Below the pieces are notes generated by a model, which was not told the DNA's origin, made no database searches, and worked only from the letters and a program-made list of their open reading frames with translations. This document shows positions 36,469 through 46,325 of a DNA stretch of 64,000 nt, piece after piece. The DNA is taken from positions 124,001 to 188,000 of the forward strand of contig NZ_JACHGB010000001.1 in NCBI RefSeq assembly GCF_014202215.1, written 5' to 3'. Every line of letters starts with the position of its first letter. The first letter of the stretch is position 1. A program made the translations under genes and the position numbers. Source of the stretch: Quisquiliibacterium transsilvanicum (lineage in GTDB: Bacteria > Pseudomonadota > Gammaproteobacteria > Burkholderiales > Burkholderiaceae_E).

Positions 36469-37909
36469 AGTCGTTCTCGACATCGAATCGCTCGATCTCG
36501 AGGCCAACGGCATTGCGCGGCTCGACGGCAAAGTCGTGTTCGTGCGCGACGCGCTGCCCGGCGAGCGGGTGCGCGCCGCCGTGGTGCGGCGCAAGCCCAA
36601 GTACGACGTTGCCCAGACCCTTGAGGTGCTGCGGCCCAGCAGCATGCGCGCAGTGCCGCGCTGTCCGCATTTCGGCGTCTGCGGCGGCTGCTCGATGCAG
36701 CACCTGGACGCGCGCACCCAGCTCGCGATCAAGCAGCGCGCACTGGAGGATCAGCTCTGGCACATCGGCAGGGTCCGGGCCGGCACCATGCTGCGTCCGA
36801 TCGCAGGCCCTGCCTGGGGCTACCGCTACCGCGCGCGCCTTTCGGTGCGGCACGTGCCCAAGAAGGGCGGGGTGCTGGTGGGCTTCCACGAGCGTGGTTC
36901 GAGCTACGTCGCCGACATGCGCGAGTGCCATGTTCTGGATCCGCGCGCAGCGGCGCTGCTGCTCCCGCTGCGCGACCTCATCGGCGGGCTGGACATGCGC
37001 GACCGCATGCCGCAGATCGAGGTCGCCTCCAGCGCTGACGCGCTCGCGCTGGTGTTCCGCGTGCTCGATACGCCGACGCCCGGCGACCGCGACCGGCTGG
37101 TGGCCTTCGCTCGCGAACATCGGTTCGAGCTCTGGTTCCAGTCGAAGGGGCCGGAAACCATCGAGCTGATCCACGCGCCGGATTCGCCTCCGGATGCGCC
37201 GGTCTCGCGGCTGGCCTACGCGCTTCCCGAGTTCTCGGTGGTCATGCCCTTCCGGCCAACCGATTTCACCCAGGTCAATCATCGGATCAATGAGGTGCTG
37301 GTGTCGCGGGCGGTTCGCCTGCTCGACCCGCAGGCCGACGATCGTGTCGCCGATCTGTTCTGCGGGCTCGGAAATTTCTCGCTGCCGCTGGCGCGCCGCG
37401 CGCGGGAGGTGATGGGCATCGAGGGCAGCACGACGCTGGTCGCGCGAGCGCGAGAGGCTGCCGAGGCCAATGGCATCGGCGAGGATCGCACCCGCTTCGA
37501 GGCGGCGAACCTGTTCGAGCTCACGCCGGAGAACTGGCAGGCCCTGGGGCCCTTCGACCGGGTGCTGATCGATCCGCCCCGCGAGGGCGCGCTGGAGGTC
37601 TGCAAGGCGCTGGCGGCCGATCCCCGCAAGCCTGCAAGGATCGTCTACGTCTCCTGCAATCCGGCGACGCTGGCGCGCGATGCCGGGGTGCTGGTGAACA
37701 CCGGCGGGTTCCGGCTGGTGGCTGCCGGGGCGGTGAACATGTTTCCGCACACCTCCCACGTGGAGTCGATGGCGGTGTTCGAGCCCGATCCGGATGCGCC
37801 GCTGGGCGACGCAATGGCCTCCGAGGCAACGGCGGCTGACGCAACGGCGGCTGACGCAACGGCGGCTGACGAGGCGTCGGCAGACGCAGGAAGGACTGAC
37901 GATGAATGA
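36440..37909 (+). CDS. rlmD: 23S rRNA (uracil(1939)-C(5))-methyltransferase
   Basis: The 489-residue enzyme has an N-terminal TRAM domain, a [4Fe-4S] site formed by Cys75, Cys81, Cys84 and Cys163, and a C-terminal SAM methyltransferase domain with [22 protein letters not shown] and catalytic Cys406 in [13 protein letters not shown]. It methylates U1939 of 23S rRNA. The C-terminus is unusual: after the normal end it carries an acidic, Ala/Asp-rich tail with three ATAAD repeats. The start overlaps the exonuclease by 29 bases; the end overlaps cinA by 8. Confidence 0.94.
   Translation: MRGRTTPQPEVVLDIESLDLEANGIARLDGKVVFVRDALPGERVRAAVVRRKPKYDVAQTLEVLRPSSMRAVPRCPHFGVCGGCSMQHLDARTQLAIKQRALEDQLWHIGRVRAGTMLRPIAGPAWGYRYRARLSVRHVPKKGGVLVGFHERGSSYVADMRECHVLDPRAAALLLPLRDLIGGLDMRDRMPQIEVASSADALALVFRVLDTPTPGDRDRLVAFAREHRFELWFQSKGPETIELIHAPDSPPDAPVSRLAYALPEFSVVMPFRPTDFTQVNHRINEVLVSRAVRLLDPQADDRVADLFCGLGNFSLPLARRAREVMGIEGSTTLVARAREAAEANGIGEDRTRFEAANLFELTPENWQALGPFDRVLIDPPREGALEVCKALAADPRKPARIVYVSCNPATLARDAGVLVNTGGFRLVAAGAVNMFPHTSHVESMAVFEPDPDAPLGDAMASEATAADATAADATAADEASADAGRTDDE
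37825..37869 (+). repeat. Three perfect 15-bp in-frame repeats at the rlmD 3' end
   Basis: The unit gcaacggcggctgac occurs three times in tandem with no mismatch and encodes ATAAD. It is in the C-terminal tail, outside the methyltransferase domain. Confidence 0.9.
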
Positions 37910-38414
37910 CGCAGCAGGCGATTTCCGCGAACTGCTGCCGCTGGCGCGGCAGCTTGGCGAGACCCTCAGGGCCCGCGGTGAGACGGTGGCGGTCGGCGAG
38001 TCCTCCGCAGGCGGGCTGATCTCCGCCGCGCTGCTCTCGGTGCCGGGGGCGTCGGCCTATTTCCTGGGCGGAGGGGTGGTCTACACCCGGCGCGCGCGCA
38101 GCCGCATCGCCGGCATCGCCCGCGAGGAAGTCGAGGGGATGCGCTCGTCGAGCGAGCCCTATGCGGCCCTGCTGGCGCGCCGCTCGCGCGAGCGGCTGTC
38201 GGCCACCTGGGGTCTTTCGGAGACCGGGGCAGCAGGGCCCGAGGGAAATTCCTACGGAGACCCGGCGGGCCACAGCTGCATTGCGGTTGCGGGCCCGTCC
38301 GAGCGGGTGATCACGCTGCGCACCGGCAGCGCCGACCGCGTCGCCAACATGCACGCGTTCGCGCGGCGCTCGCTGGAACTGCTGGCCGAGGCCATCGCGT
38401 CGGCGCCGCGCTGA
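37902..38414 (+). CDS. pncC: CinA C-terminal-domain protein (nicotinamide-nucleotide amidase type)
   Basis: The 170-residue protein corresponds to the stand-alone CinA C-terminal domain, which in E. coli PncC deamidates nicotinamide mononucleotide. [31 protein letters not shown] near the start and [10 protein letters not shown] in the second half are family motifs. It starts within the end of rlmD, so it is the last gene of the surE-cinA run. The downstream 183-base gap holds short repeats and a terminator for the facing gene. Confidence 0.87.
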   Translation: MNDAAGDFRELLPLARQLGETLRARGETVAVGESSAGGLISAALLSVPGASAYFLGGGVVYTRRARSRIAGIAREEVEGMRSSSEPYAALLARRSRERLSATWGLSETGAAGPEGNSYGDPAGHSCIAVAGPSERVITLRTGSADRVANMHAFARRSLELLAEAIASAPR

Positions 38415-38465
38415 CTACGCCGCGCTGCGCCGCGCTGAACGCGGCAGCTGCGGCGGCGCAAGACG

Positions 38466-38496
38466 GACGCAAACAAGACGCAAACAAGACGCAAAA
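38466..38496. repeat. Nearly three copies of an 11-bp tandem repeat in the cinA/BI-1 gap
   Basis: gacgcaaacaa occurs at 38466-38476 and 38477-38487, with a third partial copy running into the A-tract at 38493-38498. It is non-coding and lies between two convergent genes. Confidence 0.7.
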
Positions 38497-38521
38497 AAGA
38501 AGGGCCGCCCGAAGGCGGCCC
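38490..38521 (-). terminator. Intrinsic terminator for the Bax-inhibitor-like gene
   Basis: On the minus strand an 8-bp stem (38514-38521 with 38502-38509, tetraloop TTCG) is followed at once by TTCTTTTTTGCG. This is a standard Rho-independent terminator 77 bases beyond the stop of the leftward gene. On the plus strand the A-run precedes the stem, so it would work poorly for cinA. Confidence 0.85.
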
Positions 38522-38597
38522 GACGCTGCGTGCTGCGGGCTCGCGCCCGCCTGCTGCGGCCAGGGCGGCCCGTGGGCCGCCAGCCGCATCTCCCGAT

Positions 38598-39308
38598 CTA
38601 CTCGCGATCGCCGCCGAAGATTCCCAGCAGCATCAGCAGGTTGCTGAACACGTTGTAGACGCTCAGGTAGATCCCCAGCGTGGCGGTCACGTAGTTGGTT
38701 TCGCCGCCGTTGACCACCCGCTGCAGGTCCACCAGGATGAAGGCGGAGAAGATCAGGATGGCCAGAGCGGAGATCGTCAGCATCAGCGCCGGCATCTGCA
38801 GCCAGATGTTGGCGATGGCTGCGACAAAGATCACCATGAAGCCGATGAACAGCCAGCGGCCCATGCCGGAGAAGTCCCGCTTGGAGACGCTGGCCACGGT
38901 TGCCATCACCGCGAAGATGGTGGCGGTGCCGCCGAAGGCCATCATGATCAGCTGAGCGCCGTTGCCGAAGCCCAGCACGTGCCCTACGAGCCGCGAGAGC
39001 ATCAGGCCCATGAAGAAGGTGAAGCCCAGCAGCAGCGCGACGCCGACGGCGCTGTTCTTGAACTTCTCGATCGCGAAGAAGAAGCCGAAGGCGATTGCGA
39101 GGAACGCGATCAGCCCCATGAACGGGCTGCCGGCGAAGAACGAGAAGCCGGTGCTGACGCCGACCCACGCCCCGATCACGGTGGGGACCATCGAGAGGGC
39201 CAGCAGCCAGTAGGTGTTGCGCAGCACGCGATTGCGCTGCGCGGCGCTGACCAGGCCTCCGAAAGCGCCGGGGGGGCGGGGCGCCAGCCGATCTTGTCCG
39301 AATGCCAT
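38598..39308 (-). CDS. Bax inhibitor-1/YccA-family membrane protein
   Basis: The 236-residue protein has seven hydrophobic helices in residues 28-230, including STGFSFFAGSPFMGLIAFL, GTATIFAVMATVASVSKRDFSGMGRWLF and the C-terminal YVTATLGIYLSVYNVFSNLLMLLGIFGG with its conserved acidic end. E. coli YccA binds FtsH and limits its proteolysis; YbhL-type members are calcium channels. Which applies here is unclear. ATG 39308 has AGGAGA at ideal spacing upstream. Note that HflK and HflC, other FtsH regulators, are encoded about 11 kb away. Confidence 0.9.
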   Translation of the reverse strand: MAFGQDRLAPRPPGAFGGLVSAAQRNRVLRNTYWLLALSMVPTVIGAWVGVSTGFSFFAGSPFMGLIAFLAIAFGFFFAIEKFKNSAVGVALLLGFTFFMGLMLSRLVGHVLGFGNGAQLIMMAFGGTATIFAVMATVASVSKRDFSGMGRWLFIGFMVIFVAAIANIWLQMPALMLTISALAILIFSAFILVDLQRVVNGGETNYVTATLGIYLSVYNVFSNLLMLLGIFGGDRE

Positions 39309-39466
39309 CTGTATTTCTCCTGAAACGGTAAACAATGGGTTGCGCAAGGGGACAGAGCGCCGGTGACCTGACCCTGCAGCGTGGGGCCCGGGCCGTACCA
39401 CCCGCACAGTCGGCGCTGCGCGCTCAACCTTTCATCCGCGGGGACGGAGCCGGAATCAGACGGCTA

Positions 39467-39475
39467 TGTTAGAAT
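39467..39475 (+). promoter_or_regulatory. Extended -10 element upstream of ndk
   Basis: TGTTAGAAT (TGn followed by TAGAAT) is the best promoter-like sequence in the 307-base gap between the BI-1-like gene and ndk. No matching -35 hexamer is seen. The start would be about 130 bases before the ndk ATG, leaving an AT-rich leader (39480-39545) that stands out sharply from the GC-rich genome. The rest of the gap shows no gene. Confidence 0.5.
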
Positions 39476-39615
39476 CACCTGTTCAGAAAATCGCTGAATT
39501 ACTCTTCTAAGCTTTTCTTTTTACACGACTTTTTCACCGAAGCCAATTCCTTCCGCCCGGGCCCTGCCCGGGGGCGGCCGGGCGGCGGTGAAACCGATCC
39601 AAGGATTCCGCCGCC

Positions 39616-40041
39616 ATGGCCATCGAACGTACCCTGTCCATCATCAAGCCCGACGCAGTCGCCAAGAACGTCATCGGCCAGATCTATTCGCGCTTCGAGG
39701 GCGCCGGCCTGAAGGTCATCGCCGCGCGAATGATGCATCTGTCGCGCAACGACGCCGAGGCTTTCTATGGCGTGCACCGCGAGCGCCCGTTCTTCAAGGA
39801 CCTCGTCGAGTTCATGATCTCGGGTCCGGTGATGGTCCAGGCCCTCGAGGGCGAGGGCGCAATCCTGAAGAACCGCGACCTGATGGGCGCCACCGATCCC
39901 AAGAAGGCGGCGGCCGGCACCATCCGCGCCGACTTCGCCGACAGCATCGACGCGAACGCGGTGCACGGCTCGGACGCGCCCGAGACCGCGGCAGTCGAGA
40001 TCGCGTTCTTCTTTCCCGGCATGAGCATCCACTCCCGCTGA
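39616..40041 (+). CDS. ndk: Nucleoside diphosphate kinase
   Basis: The 141-residue protein is a normal-length Ndk. It equalises nucleoside triphosphate pools by a ping-pong transfer through His117 in [22 protein letters not shown] opens the fold and [17 protein letters not shown] is the Kpn-loop region. AGGA precedes the ATG. It is followed after 15 bases by rlmN, the usual order in betaproteobacteria. Confidence 0.97.
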   Translation: MAIERTLSIIKPDAVAKNVIGQIYSRFEGAGLKVIAARMMHLSRNDAEAFYGVHRERPFFKDLVEFMISGPVMVQALEGEGAILKNRDLMGATDPKKAAAGTIRADFADSIDANAVHGSDAPETAAVEIAFFFPGMSIHSR

Positions 40042-40056
40042 GGGAGTCTCGCCCCG

Positions 40057-41175
40057 GTGCAGGAACGATCTACAGCGCTGGTCAACCTCCTCGGTCTCGA
40101 TGCCGAGGGCTTGGCGCGGCTGTGCGCCGACTGGGGTGAGAAGCCGTTTCGCGCCCGGCAGTTGATGCGCTGGGTGCACCAGCGCGGCGTGGCCGACTTC
40201 GCGGAGATGACCGATCTCGCGAAGGACTTCCGCGCCAGGTTGCCCGGCCGCGCCGAGGTGCGTGCGCCGGCGGTCGTAGCAGACCATGTCTCCGCCGACG
40301 GCACCCGCAAGTGGCTGTTGGACGTCGGACAGGGCAATGCGGTGGAGTCGGTGTTCATCCCCGAGGCCAACCGCGGCACGCTGTGCATTTCCACGCAGGC
40401 CGGATGCGCGGTCAATTGTCTGTTCTGCTCCACCGGCAAGCAGGGTTTCAGCCGCAACCTCGATGCCGCCGAGATCGTCGGGCAGCTCTGGTGGGCCAAC
40501 CGGGCGCTCGGCGCCTCGCCCGAGGGTGAGCGCATCATCGGCAACGTGGTGTTCATGGGCATGGGCGAGCCCCTGCAGAACTACGCGGCCACGCTGACCG
40601 CGCTGCGCATCCTGCTCGACGACAACGCCTATGGGCTGTCGCGGCGGCGCGTCACGGTCTCCACGTCGGGCGTGGTCCCGATGATGGATCGGCTGCGCGA
40701 CGATTGCCCGGTGGCGCTGGCGGTGTCGCTTCATGCGCCCAACGACGCGTTGCGCGACGAGCTGGTGCCGCTGAACCGGAAGTACCCGCTCAGCGAACTG
40801 ATGCAGGCCTGCCGGCGCTATCTCGAGCGGGCGCCGCGCGATTTCATCACCTTCGAGTACGTGATGCTGGACGGCGTCAACGACTCGGACGCCCACGTCA
40901 GGGAACTGATCGCGCTGGTGCGCGACGTGCCCTGCAAGTTCAACCTGATCCCGTTCAATCCCTTCCCCGATGCAGGGCTGCGCCGCTCGCCCGACGAGCG
41001 GATCCGCCGCTTCGGGCAGATCCTGGTCGACGCGGGCATCGTGACCACGGTCAGGCGCACCCGCGGCGACGACATCGATGCGGCCTGCGGGCAGCTGGCC
41101 GGAGAGGTGCAGGACCGCACGCGCCTGCAGGAGCGCAGCAGCCGGATTCCCAAGCTGGTGGAGCTGCGCCGATGA
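40057..41175 (+). CDS. rlmN: Dual-specificity 23S rRNA/tRNA adenine C2-methyltransferase
   Basis: The 372-residue radical-SAM enzyme has the cluster motif Cys117, Cys121 and Cys124 (CAVNCLFC) and the second catalytic cysteine near residue 344 in the C-terminal AACGQL segment. It methylates A2503 of 23S rRNA and A37 of some tRNAs. [12 protein letters not shown] and [18 protein letters not shown] are typical. The start is GTG at 40057. It overlaps pilW by four bases. Confidence 0.96.
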   Translation: MQERSTALVNLLGLDAEGLARLCADWGEKPFRARQLMRWVHQRGVADFAEMTDLAKDFRARLPGRAEVRAPAVVADHVSADGTRKWLLDVGQGNAVESVFIPEANRGTLCISTQAGCAVNCLFCSTGKQGFSRNLDAAEIVGQLWWANRALGASPEGERIIGNVVFMGMGEPLQNYAATLTALRILLDDNAYGLSRRRVTVSTSGVVPMMDRLRDDCPVALAVSLHAPNDALRDELVPLNRKYPLSELMQACRRYLERAPRDFITFEYVMLDGVNDSDAHVRELIALVRDVPCKFNLIPFNPFPDAGLRRSPDERIRRFGQILVDAGIVTTVRRTRGDDIDAACGQLAGEVQDRTRLQERSSRIPKLVELRR

Positions 41176-42008
41176 CGCCCGAGCGCGCCGGTTTCCCCGG
41201 CGGCCGCTGGGCGGTCCGCGCGGGCATGATGCTGGCCGCCGCCTTGCTGTGGGGGTGCGCTGCGCCCACCGGCGGCACGACGGATTACGGCGCGGCCACG
41301 AACTCGGCGCTGCCCGAGAGCTCCCAGGAGTCGGACATCCGCCGCCGGGCGCGGATCCGTCTGGAGCTCGCTGCCGGTTACTACCAGCAGGGCAACTACA
41401 ACGTCGCGATCGACGAGCTCCGCCAGTCGCTGACCATCGACCCCGAGTTCGCTGCGGCCCACGGCATGCTCGGGCTGGTGTACATGGACCTGGGCGACCG
41501 CGTGCGCGCCGAGGAGAGCTTCCGCAAGGCGCTGCGCCTGGCGCCGGACGATTCCGAGCTTCACAACAACTTCGGCTGGTTCCTCTGCCAGACCGGGCGC
41601 GAACAGGCGTCGCTCGAGCATTTCCAGCTTGCCCTGCGCAATCCGCTGTATCCGACGCCGGCCAGGCCGATGCACAACGCCGGCATCTGCTCGCTGCGGG
41701 CGGGCGACGCCGCCGGCGCGGAGGCCTGGTTCCAGCGCTCGTTCCAGGTCGACCCGCGCAACCCGGTGGCCATGTATCACCTGGCCGACATCTACCTGAA
41801 GCGGCGCGACGCCGAGCGGGCGCGCTTCTACAGCCAGCGCCTGCTGGCCGGTTTCGAGCCCAGCGCCGAGGTCCTCTGGCTGGCGCTGCGCATCGAGCGC
41901 CTCGCGGGAGATCGCGACTCCGAGGCGAGTCTCGGGTCGCAGCTGCGCCGCCGTTTCCCCGCATCGCCACAGGCCGCGCTGCTGGCGGCTGGCAAGTACG
42001 GAGACTGA
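41172..42008 (+). CDS. pilW: Type IV pilus biogenesis/stability lipoprotein PilW (PilF)
   Basis: The 278-residue protein has a lipoprotein signal ending in LLWGC (Cys29) and about five tetratricopeptide repeats (residues 58-240), such as [40 protein letters not shown]. PilW/PilF is the outer-membrane pilotin that assembles the PilQ secretin for type IV pili. Its place between rlmN and rodZ is conserved in beta- and gammaproteobacteria. Together with the Pil-Chp operon it indicates twitching motility. Confidence 0.92.
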   Translation: MTPERAGFPGGRWAVRAGMMLAAALLWGCAAPTGGTTDYGAATNSALPESSQESDIRRRARIRLELAAGYYQQGNYNVAIDELRQSLTIDPEFAAAHGMLGLVYMDLGDRVRAEESFRKALRLAPDDSELHNNFGWFLCQTGREQASLEHFQLALRNPLYPTPARPMHNAGICSLRAGDAAGAEAWFQRSFQVDPRNPVAMYHLADIYLKRRDAERARFYSQRLLAGFEPSAEVLWLALRIERLAGDRDSEASLGSQLRRRFPASPQAALLAAGKYGD

Positions 42009-42010
42009 TC

Positions 42011-42991
42011 TTGTCCGAACGCATCGCCACCGTCGAGGACCTGGTCGCCGCCCGCGAGGCGCGCGGACTGGGCGCCGACGACGTCATGCGTCAGCTCAAG
42101 CTGGCGCCGAGGCAGTTGCAGGCGCTCGAGCACGGCGACTGGGGCGCGCTGCCCGGCCACGCGTTCGTGCGCGGGATGCTGCGCGCCTATGGCCGCATGC
42201 TCGAAGTCGACGTGGAGCCGCTCGTCGAGGCGATGTCGTCGACGGTGCGCGCGGCCGACCTGAGGCCTGCGGCGTCGCTGGACGAGCCGCTGCCCAGCCG
42301 CAGCATGATGGGTTTCGGCAGCGGCGGGTCCGGCAGCCGTGTCGCCTGGACCGTTCTGCTGGCGGTCGGCGTGCTGGCCCTGGCCCTGTTCTTCGGCGGC
42401 GCGAACTTGGGCAGCGTGGGCTCCTGGCTGGCCCGCGACGCCGCTCAGGGAACCGATTCCGCCACCGGCCAGGACGCACCTGCCGATGCCGGTCCGGCCG
42501 GGACGACCACTGAAACCGTTCCGCTCGGACCGCTGACGCCGGCGCCGACCGACTCCGCGCCCGCCGAAGGTGCGCCGCCGGCCGCGCCCGTGTCGCCCTC
42601 CAGCGGGGCGCCCGGGTCCGGGTCGGCCGCGAATCTGGCGGCGGCTGCTGCTCCGACGGGGACGCTGGCCTCCATGTCGATGGTGGCCCAGCCCGCGGCC
42701 GGGCAGGGCGCAGCTCCGGACGGAACAGCCTCGGCCGATGCTGGCGCCAGCGCATCGCCGCCGACGCTGCGTCTCGTCTTCGAGCGTGACGCCTGGATCG
42801 AAGCCAGGCGTGATGGCAAGGTCATCCTCTCGGGCACCCAGGCTGCAGGCTCCGCCAGAGAAGTGCCGATCGACGGCCGGACCGCGCTCGTGATCGGCAA
42901 TGCCGCCAGTGTCCGCGCGGAGTTCGCCGGCAAGCCGCTGGACCTGGCGACCCATACGCGCGGCAGCATCGCCCGGCTGTCGCTGCCCTGA
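42011..42991 (+). CDS. rodZ: RodZ-like cell-shape protein (helix-turn-helix, TM, DUF4115)
   Basis: The 326-residue protein has a cytoplasmic helix-turn-helix ([21 protein letters not shown] and the LEHGDW motif), one transmembrane helix near residues 112-132, a long Ala/Pro/Thr-rich periplasmic linker and the C-terminal DUF4115 beta domain ([23 protein letters not shown]). RodZ links MreB to the wall-synthesis complex. The frame offers no ATG before the helix-turn-helix, so TTG at 42011, two bases after the pilW stop, is the likely start. The next gene, ispG, keeps the conserved rodZ-ispG order. Confidence 0.9.
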   Translation: MSERIATVEDLVAAREARGLGADDVMRQLKLAPRQLQALEHGDWGALPGHAFVRGMLRAYGRMLEVDVEPLVEAMSSTVRAADLRPAASLDEPLPSRSMMGFGSGGSGSRVAWTVLLAVGVLALALFFGGANLGSVGSWLARDAAQGTDSATGQDAPADAGPAGTTTETVPLGPLTPAPTDSAPAEGAPPAAPVSPSSGAPGSGSAANLAAAAAPTGTLASMSMVAQPAAGQGAAPDGTASADAGASASPPTLRLVFERDAWIEARRDGKVILSGTQAAGSAREVPIDGRTALVIGNAASVRAEFAGKPLDLATHTRGSIARLSLP

Positions 42992-43007
42992 TCCGGAGCC
43001 TTTTGAG

Positions 43008-44333
43008 ATGAGTTCGAATTCGATCGGCATGGCTGTCGTCGACCCGTTGCGCCCGGACGCAGCACTGGCGCTGCCGTGCCGCGCCGGGCCCCTGGGCCGC
43101 CGCGCCACGCGCGGCGTCGCGGTGCGCGCAGGCGAACGGACGGTGACCATCGGCGCTTCGGCCCCGGTGGTGGTGCAGTCGATGACGAACACCGACACGG
43201 CCGATGCCATTGGCACGGCGATCCAGGTGAAGGCGCTGGCCCAGGCCGGCTCGGAACTCGTGCGGATCACCGTGAATTCACCGGAAGCCGCCGCCGCAGT
43301 GCCTGCGATCCGCGAGCAGCTGGACCGGATGGGCGTCGACGTCCCGCTGGTGGGCGACTTCCACTACAACGGCCACAAGCTGCTGAGCCAGCATCCCGAG
43401 TGCGCGCAGGCGCTGGCCAAGTACCGGATCAACCCCGGCAACGTCGGCAGCGGCAAGCGGCGCGACGACAATTTCGCGCAGATGATCGAGGTGGCATGCC
43501 GCTGGGGCAAGCCGGTGCGCATCGGCGTCAACTGGGGCAGTCTCGACCAGGAAGTGCTGGCGCGGATGATGGATGCCAACGCGGCCCGTGCGCGGCCCTG
43601 GGAGGCCGCCGAGGTGATGCGCGAGGCGCTGGTGGTTTCCGCGATCGAGAGCGCGCAGCGCGCCGAGGAACTCGGCCTGCCGGGCAATGCGATCGTGCTG
43701 TCGGCGAAGGTCTCCAACGTCCAGGACCTGGTCGCCGTCTATCGCGATCTTTCCGCCCGCTGCGACTACCCGCTGCACCTCGGGCTCACCGAGGCCGGGA
43801 TGGGCAGCAAGGGCATCGTCGCCTCGACGGCCGCGCTCGCGGTGCTGCTGCAGGAGGGCATCGGCGACACCATCCGGATTTCGCTGACCCCTGAACCCAA
43901 CGGCGACCGCACCCGCGAGGTGGTGGTGGGCCAGGAGATCCTGCAGACGATGGGCCTGCGCGCCTTCACGCCGCAGGTCATCGCCTGCCCGGGCTGCGGG
44001 CGCACCAGCAGCACCTACTTCCAGGAACTCGCCGACCGCATCCAGCGCCACTTGCGCGAGCGGATGCCGGCATGGCGCGAGCGCTATCCCGGCGTCGAGT
44101 CGATGCAGGTGGCGGTGATGGGCTGCGTGGTCAACGGGCCCGGCGAAAGCCGGCACGCGGACATCGGCATCTCGCTGCCGGGATCGGGCGAGGCGCCGGT
44201 GGCGCCGGTGTTCGTCGACGGCGAGCGCAGCGTCACGCTGAAGGGCGATCGCATCGCGGAGGAGTTCCAGGCGATCGTCGACGACTACGTGGTCCGCCGC
44301 TACGGCGCGGCCGGACAGACAGGCCCCAGATGA
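43008..44333 (+). CDS. ispG: 4-hydroxy-3-methylbut-2-enyl-diphosphate synthase
   Basis: The 441-residue [4Fe-4S] enzyme makes HMBPP from MEcPP in the methylerythritol phosphate pathway. It has the TIM-barrel half ([34 protein letters not shown]) and cluster cysteines in [11 protein letters not shown] and [10 protein letters not shown]. Length and a short insert after the barrel are as in the proteobacterial single-barrel type. ATG 43008 follows rodZ by 16 bases; its end overlaps hisS by four bases. Confidence 0.96.
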   Translation: MSSNSIGMAVVDPLRPDAALALPCRAGPLGRRATRGVAVRAGERTVTIGASAPVVVQSMTNTDTADAIGTAIQVKALAQAGSELVRITVNSPEAAAAVPAIREQLDRMGVDVPLVGDFHYNGHKLLSQHPECAQALAKYRINPGNVGSGKRRDDNFAQMIEVACRWGKPVRIGVNWGSLDQEVLARMMDANAARARPWEAAEVMREALVVSAIESAQRAEELGLPGNAIVLSAKVSNVQDLVAVYRDLSARCDYPLHLGLTEAGMGSKGIVASTAALAVLLQEGIGDTIRISLTPEPNGDRTREVVVGQEILQTMGLRAFTPQVIACPGCGRTSSTYFQELADRIQRHLRERMPAWRERYPGVESMQVAVMGCVVNGPGESRHADIGISLPGSGEAPVAPVFVDGERSVTLKGDRIAEEFQAIVDDYVVRRYGAAGQTGPR

Positions 44334-45619
44334 GCAAGACCGACAAGATCCAGGGCGTGCGCGGCATGAACGACGTGCTGCCCGCCGACGAAGCCTACTG
44401 GCGCCGCCTGGAAGACGTGGTCGCCGACTCGATGCGCGGCTACGGCTACCAGCGCATCCGCACCCCGATCGTCGAGCAGACGCGGCTGTTCGTGCGCGGC
44501 ATCGGCGAGGTCACCGACATCGTCGAGAAGGAGATGTATTCCTTCACCGACGCGCTCAATGGCGAGCAGCTCACGCTGCGCCCGGAGTGCACTGCGGGCG
44601 TGGTGCGCGCGGCGATCGAGCACAACCTGACCTACGACGGTCCCAGGCGCCTCTGGTACAGCGGCCCGATGTTCCGCCACGAGCGGCCGCAGAAGGGCCG
44701 GTACCGGCAGTTCCACCAGGTGGGCGCCGAGGCGATGGGCTTCACAGGGCCGGACGCGGATGCCGAGGTGATCCTGCTGTGCCAGCGGCTGTGGGACGAC
44801 CTGGGGCTGGTCGGCGTGCAGCTCGAGATCAACTCGCTGGGCCAGGCGCATGAGCGGCGCGCGCATCGCGACGCGCTGATCGCCTATCTCGAGGCCAATG
44901 CCGGCCAGCTCGACGAGGATGCGCGCCGGCGGCTGCACAGCAATCCGCTGCGCATCCTGGACACCAAGAACCCGGCGATGCAGGCGCTGGTCGAGGGCGC
45001 GCCGAAGCTGATCGGCTTCCTCGGCGAGGAATCGCTGGCGCACTTCGACGGCCTGCAGGCGCTGCTGCGCGCGCAGAACCTTCCGTACCGGATCAACCCG
45101 CGGCTGGTGCGCGGGCTCGACTACTACAACCTGAGCGTGTTCGAGTGGGTGGTCGACGGGCTGACGATCTGCGGCGGCGGCCGCTATGATCCGCTGGTGG
45201 AGATGCTGGGCGGCAAGCCGACGCCGGCCTGCGGCTTCGCGCTCGGCGTGGAGCGCGTGATCGAGCTGATGCGGCGCGCCGAGCCGGAGCTCGCCGAGTC
45301 GCTGTGCGACGTTTATGTGGTGCACCAGGGCGCGCAGGCTGGCGTGGCGGCGCTGCAAGCGGCCGAGCGCCTGCGCGACAGCGGGCTGGACGTGGTGATG
45401 CATTGCGGGGGCGGCAGCTTCAAGTCCCAGTTCCGCAAGGCGGATGCCAGCGGGGCGTTCGCGGCAGTGGTGCTGGGCGACGACGAAGTCGCCGCCGGCG
45501 AGGCCACCGTGAAGTGGCTGCGCGCGGACGACGGCGCGGCAGGGAGCGGTCAGCAGCAGCGCGTGCCGCTCGAGCGGGTCGCCGAAGTCATCATCGGGTT
45601 CGTCCAGGACGAGGGCTGA
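44330..45619 (+). CDS. hisS: Histidyl-tRNA synthetase
   Basis: The 429-residue class II synthetase has motif 1 to 3 landmarks: [49 protein letters not shown] and the histidine-site [13 protein letters not shown], followed by a C-terminal anticodon-binding domain. It overlaps ispG by an ATGA. A second, truncated paralogue (hisZ) lies at 53258. A 10-bp hairpin follows the stop. Confidence 0.97.
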   Translation: MSKTDKIQGVRGMNDVLPADEAYWRRLEDVVADSMRGYGYQRIRTPIVEQTRLFVRGIGEVTDIVEKEMYSFTDALNGEQLTLRPECTAGVVRAAIEHNLTYDGPRRLWYSGPMFRHERPQKGRYRQFHQVGAEAMGFTGPDADAEVILLCQRLWDDLGLVGVQLEINSLGQAHERRAHRDALIAYLEANAGQLDEDARRRLHSNPLRILDTKNPAMQALVEGAPKLIGFLGEESLAHFDGLQALLRAQNLPYRINPRLVRGLDYYNLSVFEWVVDGLTICGGGRYDPLVEMLGGKPTPACGFALGVERVIELMRRAEPELAESLCDVYVVHQGAQAGVAALQAAERLRDSGLDVVMHCGGGSFKSQFRKADASGAFAAVVLGDDEVAAGEATVKWLRADDGAAGSGQQQRVPLERVAEVIIGFVQDEG

Positions 45620-45621
45620 GC

Positions 45622-45645
45622 CCCGGCGCGGGAATCCGCGCCGGG
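45622..45645 (+). terminator. 10-bp GC hairpin between hisS and yfgM
   Basis: CCCGGCGCGG (45622-45631) pairs perfectly with 45636-45645 around GAAT. It begins two bases after the hisS stop. No T-tract follows, and the downstream yfgM start is only 45 bases away, so partial termination or transcript-end stabilisation is more likely than a full stop. Confidence 0.5.
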
Positions 45646-45689
45646 CGGCTTGCCGGACGCGCAGTCAAACAACAGGGGAGCGTTGGGCA

Positions 45690-46325
45690 ATGGCCTACGA
45701 CTTGCAGGAACAGGAACAGATCGACGAGCTGAAGGCCTTCTGGAACCGCTACGGGAACTTCATCCTGACGGTGCTGACGGTGGTCCTTCTCGCAATCGCG
45801 GGCTACCGCGGCTGGGGCTGGTACGAGGCGCGCCAGGCGGCCGCGGCGTCGGCGCTCTACGACGAGCTGCGCGTCGCTGCGGCAGCGAAAGATCCGGCCA
45901 AGGTCGGCCAGGCGGCCGGCACCCTCTTCGAGGACTACAGCCGCACGGTCTACGCCCGGATGGGCGCGCTGGTCGCCGCGCGCGCGCACGTCGAGGCGGG
46001 CGACCTGAAGGCCGCCAAGGCGCCCTTGCAGTGGGCGATCGACAAGGGCGGCGACGAATTCGCGCAGATGGCACGCGTCCGGCTGGCCGGCATCCTCCTC
46101 GATGAGAAGGCCTACGACGAGGGCCTGAAGCTGCTGCCGATGGAGTCGGCTGGCGCGTACGCAGGCGCCTACGCCGACCGCCGCGGCGACCTGCTGCTGG
46201 CGCAGGGCAAGGCCGACGAGGCGCGCGCTTCCTGGCGCCAGGCGCTCGAGAAGCTGCCGCAGCGCAGCCCGCTGCGGCCGCTGGTCGAGGTCAAGCTCGA
46301 CTCGCTGGGCGGAGCCGGCGCATGA
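45690..46325 (+). CDS. yfgM: YfgM-like periplasmic TPR chaperone anchored in the inner membrane
   Basis: The 211-residue protein has a short cytoplasmic N-terminus (LQEQEQIDELKAFWNRYGNF), one membrane helix at about residues 24-44, and a periplasmic TPR region. YfgM of E. coli associates with PpiD and the Sec translocon, and helps outer-membrane protein maturation. The conserved acidic EQEQIDELKAFW start is a good family marker. It overlaps bamB by four bases. Confidence 0.92.
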   Translation: MAYDLQEQEQIDELKAFWNRYGNFILTVLTVVLLAIAGYRGWGWYEARQAAAASALYDELRVAAAAKDPAKVGQAAGTLFEDYSRTVYARMGALVAARAHVEAGDLKAAKAPLQWAIDKGGDEFAQMARVRLAGILLDEKAYDEGLKLLPMESAGAYAGAYADRRGDLLLAQGKADEARASWRQALEKLPQRSPLRPLVEVKLDSLGGAGA

